Assembly: GCA_016165875.1 (NCBI GenBank)
Contig: JABBOT010000014.1
Coordinates: 12,835,432 to 12,899,431, forward strand
DNA length: 64,000 bases
Source: Acanthopleura granulata
Taxonomy: Eukaryota > Mollusca > Polyplacophora > Chitonida > Chitonidae
Direction of reading: 5' to 3'
This document shows, piece by piece, positions 62,640 through 64,000 of this stretch. The notes under the pieces are model-generated. The model was not told where the DNA came from. It saw only the letters and a program-made list of their open reading frames with translations, and did no database searches. The translations under genes were made by a program, and so were the position numbers. How positions within the stretch are numbered: the stretch's first letter is position 1; each line of letters begins with the position of its first letter.

Positions 62640-63062
62640 ATAATGAGGGTAATGGGATCGGATCCCGGGATCCGAGGGGAGCCCTATCTACGATTCATTG
62701 GTCGCCTTACGATAAGGGGTTTAACTACAGCGCACCGTGCCAACGGTAAGCGGAAATTTGTGGAAATTTTGGTAATTTGTTGTAGCTTTCCGTAACCTCC
62801 CGCTAAGACAGATTCGGACGTGTGCCGGAGTGGTCAAGGGACTGGCTGACCAGAGAGAGGATGGTGGTCGAGATTACCGACCTGCGTTCATCCATGATAA
62901 CACTGGCCGCATGGCCACATGGATTACGGCCAGCCTGGCGTCTGTCTTTGTACACGAGATCTCCCCGTGTACACGCGCCTCTGGCCCAGTCTGGATCTTC
63001 AGCGGTTCACCGGAACTCTGGCCAATCAATATGGTTTATTTAGACGACTTAATTGGAGCTCC
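62640..63062. other. CpG-rich patch with palindromes and tRNA-like sequence, function unknown
   Basis: GC and CpG content rise sharply. A perfect 18-bp palindrome TCGGATCCCGGGATCCGA is at 62658-62675. An inverted repeat TGTACACG / CGTGTACA with a 9-base spacer is at 62949-62973. At 62822-62880 'tgccggagtggtcaaggg' and 'ggtggtcgagattacc' resemble degenerate A and B boxes of a tRNA. All three plus frames are open for 70-80 codons, without a known motif. It might be a mobile element, a regulatory patch or part of an unrecognised exon. Confidence 0.35.
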
Positions 63063-63324
63063 TTAAGGCTTGGTTTTATAAAGACGGCAACTCAGTTGAG
63101 GTCAGCTGCTGTACTTGTACGTCAGTTCGAGTTAATCCCACATTCCAACAGGGAGACGACTTCAAAAGGTCAAATTTAGTCAAGTCTCAGTCCTGGTTTG
63201 GGATAATCTCCTTTTGCAGAATAGATACATATATGACCACTTACTTGTACATGTATACTGAACGGGAGCAGCCTTCCAGTGCTAGTGCTTACACTAGCTG
63301 CAGCAAGTGGGAATTTAACTTAAG

Positions 63325-63430
63325 CTGAATTGGTGGAGGGCTGGACTAGCGTGCAGAAAGCCTGCGTTCAAGTCCTGTGTGACCCACACAGAAACTGCTC
63401 TATCCATTACATGTATGTGGCTGCGTGTGT
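63325..63430 (+). mobile_element. tRNA-derived SINE head, unnamed family
   Basis: GGTGGAGGGCTGGACTAGCG (A-box-like) is followed about 20 bases later by GCGTTCAAGTCC, a good B box (GTTCAAGTCC). The body after it does not match families A or B. An intact tRNA gene is excluded because no acceptor stem can be formed and the spacing is short. Confidence 0.5.
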
Positions 63431-64000
63431 ACCTGTAGTTGTTTGTGGCTACAAATTTGTAGCGGCCAACCAATAATGCAACTGCATTATACCATAATTC
63501 AGTTTCAGAAACGCACACCATTTTTAATGACATTGTTATTGAAAGCCCAGTTCTTAGACGTGGTCAAAATGAAACCTGTGTGATTTTTTTTTTTCCTTCC
63601 ATTAATCAAATGGTCTGACATTTGAGTCATTTTATCAACAGGCCGTAGCATTCCCAGCTGACACTCCTAATATTTCAGTGTGGTTGTACGCCGCTGGTCA
63701 GATCACGCCGTCAAGAATTGCATGGACAAGGGAAAGGCTCAAGGGACCAAAGGCTGCCACCCAGTTTACCAGCGACACCAGGCAGTGGCTGCCCAAGGCC
63801 TGGGTTCAAAGGACCTGCACTTAGCACAGCAGCTCAAGCCTTTGATGAAGCTCTGCAAGCTGGTATTAAAATAACAAACCCATGATTTGGCTTTTCTGCC
63901 TCACAGCCCCGAAATAAGAAATATGGCCCGGAGTCTCCTGGAGCAAATTTCTCAGCACGCTTCTTGACTCCGGGATAGCCACGTAAATCAATAGGCATTT
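63431..64000. other. End of window, no recognised feature
   Basis: A T-run lies near 63584-63594. A 64-codon plus-strand ORF (63680-63874) has no known motif. Nothing else was seen. Confidence 0.35.

Larger units (their letters stand above)
27948..64000 (-). other. Probable partial intron 1 of the KCNH gene (over 36 kb)
   Basis: This is the sequence upstream (minus strand) of the acceptor of exon 27717-27947. In the erg family the preceding exon encodes a short N-terminal cap of about 25 residues. I looked on the minus strand for its conserved cap motif and for a phase-1 donor and did not find it, so it is probably outside the window. A divergent or alternative first exon could be missed by eye. 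No other gene is recognisable here on either strand. Confidence 0.6.

Noticed and set aside
63325..63400. Functional tRNA gene
   Set aside because: A and B boxes are recognisable, but no cloverleaf with acceptor stem can be formed and the box spacing is short; a SINE head explains it better.

Overview
The window looks like animal nuclear DNA from a large, repeat-rich, AT-rich genome. Many copies of tRNA-derived SINEs are present, with (AATAAATA)n or (ACTC)n-type tails. Paired 'GGTCAAGGTC'-type dimeric repeats are also present. From memory of such genomes, this mix fits a mollusc or another lophotrochozoan invertebrate. That placement is inference, and no species can be named. There are no operons, no prokaryote-style genes, no rRNA or intact tRNA genes, and no recognisable long reverse transcriptase or transposase ORF.

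Only one protein-coding gene is supported. It lies on the minus strand and encodes a voltage-gated potassium channel of the KCNH family, erg (Kv11) type. Two consecutive internal exons are visible, at 27717-27947 and 2654-2785, and both have canonical splice sites. Together they encode most of the N-terminal PAS (eag) domain. The phases agree: exon 27717-27947 ends in phase 1 and exon 2654-2785 restores the frame. The first exon (short N-terminal cap) was not found between 27948 and 64000. The exons for the transmembrane, pore and cyclic-nucleotide-binding-homology parts would lie below position 1. The simplest reading is that the whole window is the 5' part of one very large gene: partial intron 1 (more than 36 kb), exon 2, a 24.9 kb intron 2, exon 3, and 2.65 kb of intron 3.

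The introns are packed with repeats. Intron 2 holds seven tandem arrays (periods 53, 82/83, 48, 34, 41, 36 and 19 bp; about 5.1 kb, one fifth of the intron). Intron 1 holds adjacent 44-bp and 34-bp arrays plus smaller ones. Several arrays have no stop codon in one or more frames, so they produce long but probably meaningless ORFs, including the longest in the window (469 codons). The SINEs fall into at least two well-defined families plus degenerate relatives. Four insertions have target-site duplications that can be read directly (9 to 14 bp).

The observations most worth following are these: a SINE whose AATAAA-rich tail ends only 17 bases from the exon-3 splice acceptor; three TGACCT half-sites with DR5/DR4 spacing in intron 1; a CpG-rich patch inside intron 2 that could be an internal promoter or alternative exon; higher-order duplication inside two minisatellites; and a CpG-rich, palindrome-bearing patch near 62.6-63.1 kb.
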